From the NCBI GenBank assembly GCA_944325195.1, contig CALUZB010000001.1:1-45708 (forward strand): DNA of 45,708 nt, read 5' to 3'. Below the pieces are notes generated by a model. That model saw only the letters and a list, made by a program, of their open reading frames with translations. It was not told where the DNA came from and ran no database searches. The first letter of the stretch is position 1; each line of letters starts with the position of its first letter. Below, piece after piece: positions 25,399 through 33,953 of this stretch. A program made the position numbers and the translations under genes. Origin of the DNA: an uncultured Desulfovibrionaceae bacterium (GTDB lineage Bacteria; Desulfobacterota; Desulfovibrionia; Desulfovibrionales; Desulfovibrionaceae).

Positions 25399-26871
25399 AT
25401 GTCTCAAGAACAGCGTGAACAAGGCCTGGAAACGGAAGTGCAAACCGTCGGCCTTTTGGATGAAATTATTGAGGCCTCGAAAATAAAGCCCGCCGACGAA
25501 GGCTATTCCATGACCCGTGCGGGACTGCAGGCTTTTTTAAAGGAAATAGTGGTTGTTAAGCCGGAAGCAAAAATCTCAGCAGCTTTGGTTGATGAGATGA
25601 TTGCTGAAGTAGATCGCAAATTATCGCTTATGGTGAACGCCATAATACATAATGCGGAGTTTCAGAAGTTGGAGTCTTCCTGGCGTTCTTTAAAGTACCT
25701 GGTCGATAAGACGGATTTCCGGGAAAACAATAAGATTGAAATTATCAATGTATCCAAGGAAGATCTCCTTGATGACTTTGAAGACTCTCCTGAAATAGTC
25801 AAATCTGGCTTATATAAACAGCTGTATACAGCAGAGTATGGGCAGTTCGGTGGACAACCGGTTGGAGCAGTAATTGCGGATTACGAGTTCGGTCCCGGTC
25901 AGCAGGATATCAAATTGCTGCAATATGTATCCGCAGTGTCCACTATGGCTCATGCTCCATTCATTGCCGCAGCCGGGAAAGAGTTCTTCGGGCTTGATTC
26001 CTGGGAAGGCCTGCCCAACCTCAAAGATCTGCACGGTATGTTTGAAGGTCCGCAATATACAAAGTGGCGTTCCTTCCGCGAGTCGGAAGACGCGCGCTCA
26101 GTAGGCCTGACCTTGCCCCGTTTTCTATTGCGCTTGCCCTACGGAGAGGAAACCATTCCGGTCAAATCCTTCAGCTTCACTGAAGATGCGAGTAAAATGG
26201 ACGATTTCTGCTGGGGCAATGCGGCTTTTGCCCTTGCGGCCAGATTGACCGATTCTTTTGCGAAATACCGTTGGTGCACCAATATTATCGGCCCTCAAGG
26301 CGGTGGAGCGGTGGAAGATTTACCGGTGTATAATTTCGAGGATATGGGGCAGACCCAAATGAGAATTCCTACCCAGGTGCTCATTTCCGAACGCCGGGAG
26401 TACGAGCTGGCTGAAGAAGGCTTTATTGCCCTGACTATGCGTAAGGGTTCGGATAATGCAGCTTTCTTCTCGGCTAACTCTTGTCAGGCGCCCAGGGTTT
26501 TCCCCAATACGCCTGAAGGGAAAGAGGCTGAAATGAACTTCCGTCTTTCCACCCAGCTTCCCTATATGATGATTATGAATCGCTTGGCGCACTATATCAA
26601 GGTTATCCAGCGTGAAAATATCGGCACCTGGAAAGAGCGGGAAGATTTAGAGCGGGAGTTGAACAAGTGGCTTAGCCAGTATGTAACTGAAATGGACAGT
26701 CCCGACCCCAGCACCCGCAGCAGGCGTCCATTAAGAATGGCCCGGGTGGACGTGAGTGATGTGGCGGGAAACCCCGGTTGGTACTCTGTTTCAATAAAAG
26801 CCCGACCGCATTTCAAGTATATGGGCGCGAACTTCACTTTGTCGCTTGTAGGCAAACTGGACAAAGAGTAA
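25399..26871 (+). CDS. tssC: T6SS sheath large subunit TssC (VipB), canonical copy
   Basis: The 490-residue product is a full-length TssC with the conserved DSPEIVKSGLYKQLYTAEYGQ, MAHAPFIAAAGKEFFGLDSW, LRLPYGEE, YRWCTNIIGPQGGG and RPHFKYMGANFTLSLVGKLD segments. It keeps the N-terminal extension that is missing from the paralogue at 2054. It follows tssB by 11 bases with GGAGG-type spacing and precedes hcp by 28 bases, making a tssB-tssC-hcp transcription unit of highly expressed structural genes. Confidence 0.97.
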   Translation: MSQEQREQGLETEVQTVGLLDEIIEASKIKPADEGYSMTRAGLQAFLKEIVVVKPEAKISAALVDEMIAEVDRKLSLMVNAIIHNAEFQKLESSWRSLKYLVDKTDFRENNKIEIINVSKEDLLDDFEDSPEIVKSGLYKQLYTAEYGQFGGQPVGAVIADYEFGPGQQDIKLLQYVSAVSTMAHAPFIAAAGKEFFGLDSWEGLPNLKDLHGMFEGPQYTKWRSFRESEDARSVGLTLPRFLLRLPYGEETIPVKSFSFTEDASKMDDFCWGNAAFALAARLTDSFAKYRWCTNIIGPQGGGAVEDLPVYNFEDMGQTQMRIPTQVLISERREYELAEEGFIALTMRKGSDNAAFFSANSCQAPRVFPNTPEGKEAEMNFRLSTQLPYMMIMNRLAHYIKVIQRENIGTWKEREDLERELNKWLSQYVTEMDSPDPSTRSRRPLRMARVDVSDVAGNPGWYSVSIKARPHFKYMGANFTLSLVGKLDKE

Positions 26872-26899
26872 CCTAAGGAACAAGTAAAGGAGTAAATTT

Positions 26900-27379
26900 A
26901 TGGCATTAACAGCGTATATGTCGGTAAACGGTAAAAGCCAGGGCGATATTAAAGGCGATTGTCCTCAAGGTGGCGATAAGAAGGATAAAATTTTGGTTTA
27001 CGGCGTTGATCACAGCGTGGAGATCCCCAAAGACACTCACACCGGCTTGCCTACCGGCCAGCGTATTCATAAGCCGTTCACTGTTATTAAACACAAAGAC
27101 AACGCCAGTCCAAAGCTGTTCAAGGCCTGTTGCACCGGTGAGCAGTGTGAAGTTGTGTTTGATCACTACCGCATCAAGCCCGACGGCTCGGAAGAAAAGT
27201 ACTTTACCATCAAGCTGGAAGAAGCCATCATTGTAAGTATGCGGGAATACACTCCGATTACTTTCATGCCGGAAAATAAGCCTTACCATGACATGGAAGA
27301 GGTGTCTTTCACCTACTCCAAGATCACTTGGACATATAATGACGGCAACATTGAGTATGTTGACGATTGGAAGGCTTAG
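26900..27379 (+). CDS. hcp: T6SS tube protein Hcp (TssD)
   Basis: The 159-residue protein is an Hcp family member: AYMSVNGKSQGDIKGD at the start, then GRP-like loop regions, GLPTGQRIHKPFTVIKHKD, SPKLFKACCTGEQ and the ending EEVSFTYSKITWTYNDGNIEYVDDWKA. Hcp hexamers stack into the inner tube and can carry small effectors. It has no C-terminal extension. Two adjacent cysteines (CC, residues 74-75, in FKACCTGE) are a visible oddity. GGAG lies upstream. A long stem-loop follows 51 bases after the stop. Confidence 0.96.
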   Translation: MALTAYMSVNGKSQGDIKGDCPQGGDKKDKILVYGVDHSVEIPKDTHTGLPTGQRIHKPFTVIKHKDNASPKLFKACCTGEQCEVVFDHYRIKPDGSEEKYFTIKLEEAIIVSMREYTPITFMPENKPYHDMEEVSFTYSKITWTYNDGNIEYVDDWKA

Positions 27380-27430
27380 CATCTGTGGCTGTATGGGAAG
27401 CCGAATACAGTTTGAAACTTGCTTGCTTAA

Positions 27431-27475
27431 ACTGAACAGAGCATTTAACTCCGAGTTGAATGCTCTGTTCACAGT
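27431..27475 (+). terminator. Long stem-loop after hcp
   Basis: AACAGAGCATT (27435-27445) pairs with AATGCTCTGTT (27459-27469). The stem continues inward with AACT/AGTT around a three-base loop and outward with ACTG/CAGT after a two-base bulge, giving about 20 base pairs. No T-run follows, so it is more likely an mRNA 3'-end stabiliser or a processing/Rho-dependent stop than a classical intrinsic terminator. It would separate hcp from clpV. Confidence 0.6.
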
Positions 27476-27538
27476 GAAAGCTTGTGCGTAAGGTGGTGAA
27501 ATAGATAAGTTTTTCATCAGTCTGAGTGCAGTACCATT

Positions 27539-27568
27539 TTGACAGCAATGCAAGCAAGTTGTTAAGAT
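27539..27568 (+). promoter_or_regulatory. Probable sigma70-type promoter for clpV
   Basis: A perfect TTGACA (27539-27544) is followed after 18 bases by TAAGAT (27563-27568, four of six matches to TATAAT). It lies about 100 bases before clpV and downstream of the hcp hairpin, consistent with separate clpV transcription. Confidence 0.5.
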
Positions 27569-27665
27569 AGTTTATAGTTAACGGTTCTGTCGGTGCTTTG
27601 GCGCTGTAGTCGTGCGCCGGTTCAAATCAATGGAATATTCTTAATTGCTGCATTAGGGAGGTGTT

Positions 27666-30389
27666 ATGATTGGTGTGGATATTAAACGGTTGCTCGAAAA
27701 ATGTAACACCTTCTGTACACAGGCGCTTTATGACGCGGCAGCGCTTGCGGTGAGCAGAACGCACTACGAAGTGGCAGTGGAACATTTTCTGCTCAAGTGT
27801 CTTGAAGATACCGATGCTGATATTCCTATTTTAATGGAGCGCTATGGTATTGACCGCGCGGAGACGGTGCGGGAGCTTACCCGTGCTCTGGATGAATTCA
27901 AAAATGGGAACTCGGCTCGCCCGGGCTTTTCTCCAGTGCTGATTGATTTGCTGGAGGCTGCCTGGCTTGTTTCATCGGTAGATTTGCAACAAAATGCAAT
28001 CCGGTCGGGGGCGGTTGCCTTGGCTTATGCCAAACGTCCTGCCTATTATTCGCAAAGTGGGCACAGCATTGCTTTTACCCGGATTAATCGAGATGAAGCC
28101 ACTTCTGGGTTTGCGCTGCTTACACAGGCCTCGCGGGAAAATACTCCGCTGGCTGCAGATGAGAGCGTATCGGAAAAAACACTGGCTGCAGCCGGCGCTC
28201 AAGGTTTTGTGGCTCAGTTTTGTGAAGATTTCACTGCTAAGGCCAGGGCCGGTAAGATCGATACCGTTTTCGGCCGGGACGCGGAAATTCGTAGCGTACT
28301 GACCATTCTTGCAAGACGTCGCAAAAACAACCCTATTCTGGTTGGCGAGCCCGGCGTAGGCAAAACCGCTGTTATTGAGGGCCTGGCCAAACGGATTGTT
28401 GAGGGAGACTGTCCGGAATCGTTACGCGGAGCGACCCTGCTGTCCCTGGATATGGGGCTGCTGGAAGCCGGGGCAAGCATGAAGGGCGAATTTGAGCGCC
28501 GTTTAAAAGGAGTTATTGACGAGATAAAGGCAAGCACAACTCCGATAGTGTTATTTATTGACGAAGCCCATATGTTGGTTGGCGCCGGCGGCCAGGCTGG
28601 TGGGTCTGATGCCGCTAATTTGTTGAAACCGGCGCTTGCCCGGGGTGAGTTGCGCACCTGCGCGGCAACCACCTGGAAAGAGTATAAGAAGTATTTTGAG
28701 AAAGACCCGGCTTTGGCTCGCCGCTTTCAATTGGTCAGTCTGGAAGAGCCGGACCCGGTTTCTGCAACGCTCATTTTGCGCGGTTTGCGGGAAAGCTATG
28801 AGAAAGCGCATAATGTGGTGGTGCAGGACGACGCCATCACCAGTGCTGTGGATCTTTCACATCGTTTTATCTCCGGGCGTTTTTTGCCGGATAAAGCCAT
28901 TGATCTTCTGGATACGGCCTGTGCAAAAGTAAAAATGAGCCTTTCCGTCAAGCCGGCTTCTTTGGAAGATGCAGAACGCTCTCTGGCCGCTTTGAAACGC
29001 GAATTGAACGCGTTAGAGCGGGACGCGGCAAGCGGCGGTCCGGAAGAACCGGAACGCATGGAAAGTTTGCGCGCGCAGATTGACGCCATGCGGGAAACGG
29101 CAGATGAACTCACAGCCCGCTGGGAAAAGGAACATATTGCGGCCGAGGCGTTTATTGCCGCGCGGGAAGCTTATACCAATGCCCTGAGCCGGGAAAAGGA
29201 AATGGAGGAAATCGTCTCCGACATGCCCACAGAAACAGAAGCCGATGTCCAGGCGGACTCTGAAAATCCGGCTGCAATGCCGATGCTGGCTGATTACAAA
29301 AAGGCTCTTGATGCAGCGCGCGCCGATTTGGAAGAGGCTCAAGGCGGGCAGGGTCTGCTTAATGTGGCTGTTTCTCCAGATGTTGTAGCCCAAATAATCT
29401 CTGATTGGACAGGTATTCCGGTAGGTAAAGTGGCCCGCGAAGAGGCTGCTCTGATTGCTGAGCTCGACACTCATCTGGGTAAGCGCATCAAGGGGCAAGA
29501 TGCAGCGATAGCGGCTGTAAGCAAGGTTATTAAAGCCAGTAAAGCCGGGCTCAGAGCACCGGGCGCACCGCTTGGCGTGTTTCTGCTTGTAGGTCCTTCC
29601 GGGGTGGGAAAAACGGAGACAGGTCTGGCTCTTGCCGATTTGTTGTTCGGCGATGAGGAAAGCGCCATTACCATTAATATGAGTGAGTTTCAGGAGCGGC
29701 ATACTGTTTCCCGCCTTATCGGCTCCCCGCCAGGTTATGTGGGGTATGGCGAAGGTGGCTTACTGACGGAGGCTGTGCGCCGCAAGCCTTATAGTGTCAT
29801 TTTGTTGGATGAGGTGGAAAAGGCCCACCCTGATGTGATGAACCTGTTTTATCAGGTTTTTGACAAGGGTGAATTGACAGATGGAGAAGGGAAAAAAGTA
29901 AGCTTTGGCAGTACGGTAATCCTGCTCACATCGAATTTGGGCTCAGATAAACTGCACGCCGCAACAGACCAGGGTATTACCGACAGTGATGAACTTAGGG
30001 AGCTGCTCCATCAGGATCTGGCAAACCATTTCAAACCGGCATTGCTGGCCCGAATGACGGTAGTCCCTTACAGTGCCTTGGGTCAGGAAGCTCTTAACCG
30101 TATCGCTATAATGAAGCTGGAAGCGCTCAAAAGGCGTTTGCAGGCCAATAACGGCATGATGTTGCGCTATTCGGACAGACTGGTTGATACAATTGTCCAG
30201 CGCTGTACTGAGGTGGATACCGGAGCAAGGAATATCGACCATATTCTCGCGGCGCATGTTCTTCCACAGCTGGCACAGACTCTGTTGGAAAAAATGTCAG
30301 ATGAGCCGGATTCTGCCACTGAAATTAGGTTGGATGTAGCTGAAGACGGTTCTTTTTCCATAACCTTTGGTAGCAGTGAAGAAGCTTAA
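27666..30389 (+). CDS. clpV: T6SS sheath-recycling AAA+ ATPase ClpV (TssH)
   Basis: The 907-residue protein has a Clp N-terminal domain (about residues 1-160) and two AAA+ modules. Walker A motifs are GEPGVGKT (227-234) and GPSGVGKT (643-650), with Walker B segments VLFIDEAHMLVGAG and VILLDEVEKAHPD. A coiled-coil middle domain lies between. SRLIGSPPGYVGYGEGGLLTEAVRRKPYSV is typical of ClpB/ClpV second modules. ClpV disassembles contracted TssBC sheaths by threading the TssC N-terminus. The shortened N-terminus of the second TssC (2054) could therefore affect its recycling. GGGAGG precedes the ATG. Confidence 0.96.
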   Translation: MIGVDIKRLLEKCNTFCTQALYDAAALAVSRTHYEVAVEHFLLKCLEDTDADIPILMERYGIDRAETVRELTRALDEFKNGNSARPGFSPVLIDLLEAAWLVSSVDLQQNAIRSGAVALAYAKRPAYYSQSGHSIAFTRINRDEATSGFALLTQASRENTPLAADESVSEKTLAAAGAQGFVAQFCEDFTAKARAGKIDTVFGRDAEIRSVLTILARRRKNNPILVGEPGVGKTAVIEGLAKRIVEGDCPESLRGATLLSLDMGLLEAGASMKGEFERRLKGVIDEIKASTTPIVLFIDEAHMLVGAGGQAGGSDAANLLKPALARGELRTCAATTWKEYKKYFEKDPALARRFQLVSLEEPDPVSATLILRGLRESYEKAHNVVVQDDAITSAVDLSHRFISGRFLPDKAIDLLDTACAKVKMSLSVKPASLEDAERSLAALKRELNALERDAASGGPEEPERMESLRAQIDAMRETADELTARWEKEHIAAEAFIAAREAYTNALSREKEMEEIVSDMPTETEADVQADSENPAAMPMLADYKKALDAARADLEEAQGGQGLLNVAVSPDVVAQIISDWTGIPVGKVAREEAALIAELDTHLGKRIKGQDAAIAAVSKVIKASKAGLRAPGAPLGVFLLVGPSGVGKTETGLALADLLFGDEESAITINMSEFQERHTVSRLIGSPPGYVGYGEGGLLTEAVRRKPYSVILLDEVEKAHPDVMNLFYQVFDKGELTDGEGKKVSFGSTVILLTSNLGSDKLHAATDQGITDSDELRELLHQDLANHFKPALLARMTVVPYSALGQEALNRIAIMKLEALKRRLQANNGMMLRYSDRLVDTIVQRCTEVDTGARNIDHILAAHVLPQLAQTLLEKMSDEPDSATEIRLDVAEDGSFSITFGSSEEA

Positions 30390-30463
30390 GTCCTGAAATC
30401 GGCAGCTACAGCGGCTGAAATAATTCCGTCCACTTTCAGGATGATACTTGCAGTGAAGTGATG

Positions 30464-30502
30464 GAGGCTCTGTTAAATCATTAAGTTATTGAACAGAGCC
30501 TC
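30464..30502 (+). terminator. Stem-loop 75 bases after clpV
   Basis: GAGGCTCTGTT (30464-30474) pairs with AACAGAGCCTC (30492-30502) across a 17-base AT-rich loop. No T-run follows. It shares the AACAGAGC core with the hairpin after hcp. Confidence 0.55.
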
Positions 30503-30660
30503 TATGTATTGATACATTCGACCGTACTGAAAAATACAGCTACTCTTTCTGTGCGCAGTTCTGAAAAAAGCAGACCTCAGTCGCGTGCGTCAGCCGTCGA
30601 CGGTACAGACTGGCAAAGTGCAATTTTTTTGTTGGTCTCTGCCGGAGTGAGCTCCTTTAA

Positions 30661-30688
30661 AGCTTTGAGATGAGTTTATCTCAAAGCT
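30661..30688. terminator. Stem-loop before the acetyltransferase gene
   Basis: AGCTTTGAGAT (30661-30671) pairs perfectly with ATCTCAAAGCT (30678-30688) around a six-base loop, followed by the T-rich GATTTGTTTTGG. It can act as a terminator for transcription from clpV. Confidence 0.5.
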
Positions 30689-30744
30689 GATTTGTTTTGG
30701 CTAATCCGAATTGATTTGTTGCTCCAGCATTGCGAGCTCTATAA

Positions 30745-31275
30745 ATGATGTTTTTAGAAACCGACCGGCTTTATCTGAGAAAAATCAATCAGGATGATTT
30801 TGAAGAACTGAAAAGTATGCTTCAAGATCCTGACGTGATGTATGCCTGGGAATATACTTTCAGTGATGAAGACGTGCAGAGCTGGATCGATAAAAACATA
30901 GACTGTTATCGACAGTATAACTTGGGCTATTTTTTTGCTGTTGATAAGCAAAGCAACGAAATTGTGGGGCAGGTAGCCTTAATGCCTGATATTATTGATA
31001 ACCGGCTGCATTATGAAGTTGGATATATTCTGAAAAAGCAATATTGGCATTGCGGCTATGCACGGGAATGTGTTAAATCATTGGTGCAGTATGCGTTTAG
31101 TGAATTGGATTTGAAAGAAGTTATTTTTGAAATCAGGCCGGGGAACGCAGCGTCAAGAAAAGTTGCAGAGTTTTTTGATGCGCAAATAAGAGGTCAGTTT
31201 ATCAAAAACGTGAGAGGTAAGAAAATGCTTCACTTAATTTATGTGCTTAACAAGGAAGCTCTCCGATGGATTTAA
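30745..31275 (+). CDS. GNAT family N-acetyltransferase (RimJ/RimL type)
   Basis: The 176-residue protein has the opening ETDRLYLRKINQDDFEELKSML, typical of RimJ/RimL-like acetyltransferases, and the region VGYILKKQYWHCGYARECVKSLVQYAF, which corresponds to the acetyl-CoA binding motif A (here xxGYA in place of RGxGxA). FEIRPGNAASRKVAEFF is the usual motif B. The substrate is unknown. ATG at 30745 and 30748 are adjacent, and no good ribosome binding site is visible. The nucleotide composition is AT-richer than that of the T6SS genes, suggesting possible separate acquisition. Confidence 0.82.
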   Translation: MMFLETDRLYLRKINQDDFEELKSMLQDPDVMYAWEYTFSDEDVQSWIDKNIDCYRQYNLGYFFAVDKQSNEIVGQVALMPDIIDNRLHYEVGYILKKQYWHCGYARECVKSLVQYAFSELDLKEVIFEIRPGNAASRKVAEFFDAQIRGQFIKNVRGKKMLHLIYVLNKEALRWI

Positions 31276-31339
31276 TTTGTTTGAATGTTTTAAGTCATTT
31301 CCAATTCAGTAGTTTTCAGTTATCAGCAAGATAAGATTT

Positions 31340-32692
31340 ATGGGGGAGTTCCCGGCCGGACTATTCCGCAATAGTTTAAAGATGAGTATTATTGCCGACA
31401 TGAAGACTTTGGGTGAAACTGAACCTGTACTTAAAGCATTGGCCAAGGCGCAACCTGTTTGCTGGCTTAATCCGGATATTCTGCCTTGTGCTGAGGGTAT
31501 TGCTTTATCCGGGTTCAGTCTGGCGGCCGTTGAAGATGCTGCAGCCCGTTTGCAACGGTTTGCTCCTTATATTGCGACAGCTTTTCTGGAAACCCAAAAA
31601 ACTTCCGGGATTATTGAATCTCCAGTACATGTCGCCTCTAAACTGCAAACCGAACTGCAAAGCTTATGGGGAGAAAAGCTCAGCGGGCCATTGCTGATAA
31701 AGTTGGACAGCCGACTGCCGGTTTCCGGCTCAGTAAAGGCTCGAGGCGGATTTTACGCAGTTTTAATCTATGCGGAGCAGTTGGCTCAAAAAGCCGGGCT
31801 ATTACTGCCGGGGCAAAGCTATGAACGTATGGCGGCCCCGGATATGAAAGAGCTGTTCAGCCGGTACAGGATTGCTGTGGGCTCCACCGGCAATTTGGGG
31901 CTTTCAGTGGGGTTGATGGGCGCAACCCTTGGCTTCAATGTGATAGTGCATATGTCAGCGGATGCCAAACAATGGAAGAAAGATTTACTTCGCCAATACG
32001 GAGTAAACGTGGTGGAGCATACTGGCGATTATGTGGCTGCTGTTGCTGCAGGGCGGACTGAGGCCGCGAATTCTCCCCGTACATATTTCATTGATGATGA
32101 AAATTCGCCGGAACTGTTCCTTGGCTATGCAGTAGCCGGTTTACGCTTGCCGGAACAACTTGAGTTGCTTGGCTTGCAATTTGATCAGAAGCGTCCTCTT
32201 GCCGTATATCTGCCCTGTGGCGTGGGCGGCGCCCCAAGCGGCATAGCTTTTGGACTTAAACTGGTCTTGGGAGAAGCTGTGCGTTGCTATTTTGCTGAAC
32301 CGGTGCAGGCCCCTGCTGTAATTCTGGGGTTAGCCAGTGGATTGGCCGATAAAATCAGTATAGCGGATATCGGTCTATCCGGTAAAACCGTTGCGGACGG
32401 ACTTGCGGTGGGGCGGGCCTCTGGTTTGGCTTGCCGCGCCATGCGTCATCTTCTGAATGGCGGGTTTACAGTGCAGGATAGTTGCTTGCTTTATTACTTG
32501 CGGCTGTTGGCGCAAATCGAAGGAATTCGTTTAGAGCCTTCGGCTCTGGCTGGCTTTGAGGGGCTGCACCTGGCCATGAGCGGTAAGCTGGGCGATATAA
32601 AAGAAGCAGGGGCACATTTGGTGTGGGGGACAGGCGGCGGTCTGGTTCCTGAAATGGAGTGGGATAATTATATTACGAGCAGGCAGTCTTAA
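31340..32692 (+). CDS. dsdA: D-serine dehydratase (DsdA family, PLP-dependent)
   Basis: The 450-residue protein is a fold-type II PLP enzyme. The Schiff-base lysine is K133 in SGSVKARGG, followed by the phosphate/cofactor loop GSTGNLGLS and glycine-rich motifs PCGVGGAPSG and WGTGGGLVPE. Length and motifs match DsdA, which converts D-serine to pyruvate and ammonia and protects cells from D-serine. No dsdC or dsdX is beside it. The start is uncertain: ATG 31340 is longest, but Met codons at 31382 and 31400 are also possible and none has a strong ribosome binding site. Confidence 0.9.
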   Translation: MGEFPAGLFRNSLKMSIIADMKTLGETEPVLKALAKAQPVCWLNPDILPCAEGIALSGFSLAAVEDAAARLQRFAPYIATAFLETQKTSGIIESPVHVASKLQTELQSLWGEKLSGPLLIKLDSRLPVSGSVKARGGFYAVLIYAEQLAQKAGLLLPGQSYERMAAPDMKELFSRYRIAVGSTGNLGLSVGLMGATLGFNVIVHMSADAKQWKKDLLRQYGVNVVEHTGDYVAAVAAGRTEAANSPRTYFIDDENSPELFLGYAVAGLRLPEQLELLGLQFDQKRPLAVYLPCGVGGAPSGIAFGLKLVLGEAVRCYFAEPVQAPAVILGLASGLADKISIADIGLSGKTVADGLAVGRASGLACRAMRHLLNGGFTVQDSCLLYYLRLLAQIEGIRLEPSALAGFEGLHLAMSGKLGDIKEAGAHLVWGTGGGLVPEMEWDNYITSRQS

Positions 32693-32815
32693 CGGAGCGC
32701 CTGTGTGCATCAGCATTAACCTGAAAAGGTTTTTGAAGTTGGTTCCGGCTTAAAAACGGGTGTAAAAAGATGCCGGCGGCAAGTCGGCAGTAGCACAGAA
32801 TGCGGGTTTAAACGG

Positions 32816-33349
32816 ATGAGCGGAAAGTATATTATCAGTCAGGCGGCTGAAGAAGACTTAGAAGCGGTAGCACGCCTATATGTAAATAGTTGGAAAAGTA
32901 CTTACCCCGGGTTGGTCCCTGCCTGGTATTTGGCCGGATTGAACGATGCTGATGCTGAAAGGAATTGGCGCCAGTATATATCCCGGCATAATCAGTTCAT
33001 ATTGGTAGCTCGTTTACCTTGCGGAAATATTGCCGGCATGATTGCCGCCCAAGCCACTTGGGAAATCGTGAACACTGCTTATATTGCCGCCTTGCATGTG
33101 GAAAAGAATTTTCGTGGATTAGGCATTGGAAAGGAACTGATAAAAGCCGCCGCCCGCAAATTCGTTGCACAGGGCATCAGCAGGCTGGCTTTAGCGGTGA
33201 TAGAGGGCAATGATAACGCAATGGCTGTGTATCGGCGTTTAGGAGCGCAAAAGCTGGATTACCGCTTGCACCATGAGGGTTTTACAGCCACAGAATATGT
33301 GTTGCTCTGGCCGGATGTGCGCCTGTTAATCAGTGACTATGCAGATTAA
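32816..33349 (+). CDS. GNAT family N-acetyltransferase
   Basis: The 177-residue protein has the GNAT fold markers: YIISQAAEEDLEAVARLYVNSWKSTYPGLVP at the start, AALHVEKNFRGLGIGKELIKAAARKF (acetyl-CoA motif RGLGIGKEL), and LAVIEGNDNAMAVYRRLGAQ. The N-terminal pattern is common in acetyltransferases of unknown or small-molecule substrates. It starts 123 bases after dsdA and is probably expressed independently. It is not closely similar to the GNAT gene at 30745. Confidence 0.88.
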   Translation: MSGKYIISQAAEEDLEAVARLYVNSWKSTYPGLVPAWYLAGLNDADAERNWRQYISRHNQFILVARLPCGNIAGMIAAQATWEIVNTAYIAALHVEKNFRGLGIGKELIKAAARKFVAQGISRLALAVIEGNDNAMAVYRRLGAQKLDYRLHHEGFTATEYVLLWPDVRLLISDYAD

Positions 33350-33371
33350 CAGCTTGAGTAAGTCTTATTAA

Positions 33372-33387
33372 TAATTGTTTGCAATTA
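33372..33387. promoter_or_regulatory. Palindrome upstream of the ferritin gene (candidate metal/redox operator)
   Basis: TAATTG-TTTG-CAATTA is a perfect inverted repeat with six-base arms, 69 bases before the ferritin start. Its position suits an operator of a Fur/PerR-like or other repressor, but it does not match a consensus I know exactly. Confidence 0.4.
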
Positions 33388-33455
33388 GTTTCAGGTTGAT
33401 GTAATGTCTGACCAGGAACGATTGAAATAAGCTTAACTTAATAGCGGAGGTTGTT

Positions 33456-33953
33456 ATGTTGTTATCAGATAAAATGTGGAAAGCCTTGAATGAGCAAGTG
33501 AAATGGGAATTGGAATCTTCTTATATGTACTTAGGAATGGCTGCTTACCTCAATGATTGTTCTCTGCCCGGCTTTGCTCAATGGATGCGTGAGCAGGCCA
33601 AGGAAGAAGTTGAGCATGCGATGAGGATTTACAATTACATTGAAGAACGCGGCAACCGGGTTGAGTTGTTGCCCATTGCCGCCCCCGCCAAAGAGTGGGC
33701 AGATGTGCATGAAGTATTCCAAAAATCTTTTGAACATGAGCAGTTTGTGACCGGACTGATCAACAACTTGGTGGATATTGCTGTGGCTGAAAAAGATCAT
33801 GCCACTTCCGTATTCCTGAACTGGTTTGTAACTGAACAGGTAGAAGAAGAAGATACATTCCGGGCTGTGTTGGATAAGCTTAGCTTTGTAAAACCCGGCT
33901 GTTCAGCTTTGCTCTTTTTGGATAAACAGATGGGCAAGCGGGAAGAGGCCTAA
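33456..33953 (+). CDS. ftnA: Bacterial non-haem ferritin (FtnA type)
   Basis: The 165-residue protein has all ferroxidase ligands expected for FtnA-type ferritins: E18, E51 and H54 (ExxH in KEEVEHAM), E95, Q128 and E131. No haem-binding Met typical of bacterioferritin is evident. It would store iron as a 24-mer in the cytoplasm and protect against iron-driven oxidative stress. AGCGGAGG precedes the ATG. The gene is monocistronic; the following gene is convergent. Confidence 0.95.
   Translation: MLLSDKMWKALNEQVKWELESSYMYLGMAAYLNDCSLPGFAQWMREQAKEEVEHAMRIYNYIEERGNRVELLPIAAPAKEWADVHEVFQKSFEHEQFVTGLINNLVDIAVAEKDHATSVFLNWFVTEQVEEEDTFRAVLDKLSFVKPGCSALLFLDKQMGKREEA

Larger units (their letters stand above)
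30390..30744. other. Intergenic region after clpV with two stem-loops
   Basis: No coding region is supported here. Two hairpins are listed separately (30464-30502 and 30661-30688). A ten-base palindrome CCGTCGACGG lies at 30594-30603, and a seven-T run lies near 30624. The region marks the end of the T6SS block. Confidence 0.55.

Noticed and set aside
27575..27635. tRNA-like T-loop sequence GGTTCAAATC before clpV
   Set aside because: The flanking bases do not form a T-stem, and no D-arm or acceptor stem can be built upstream.
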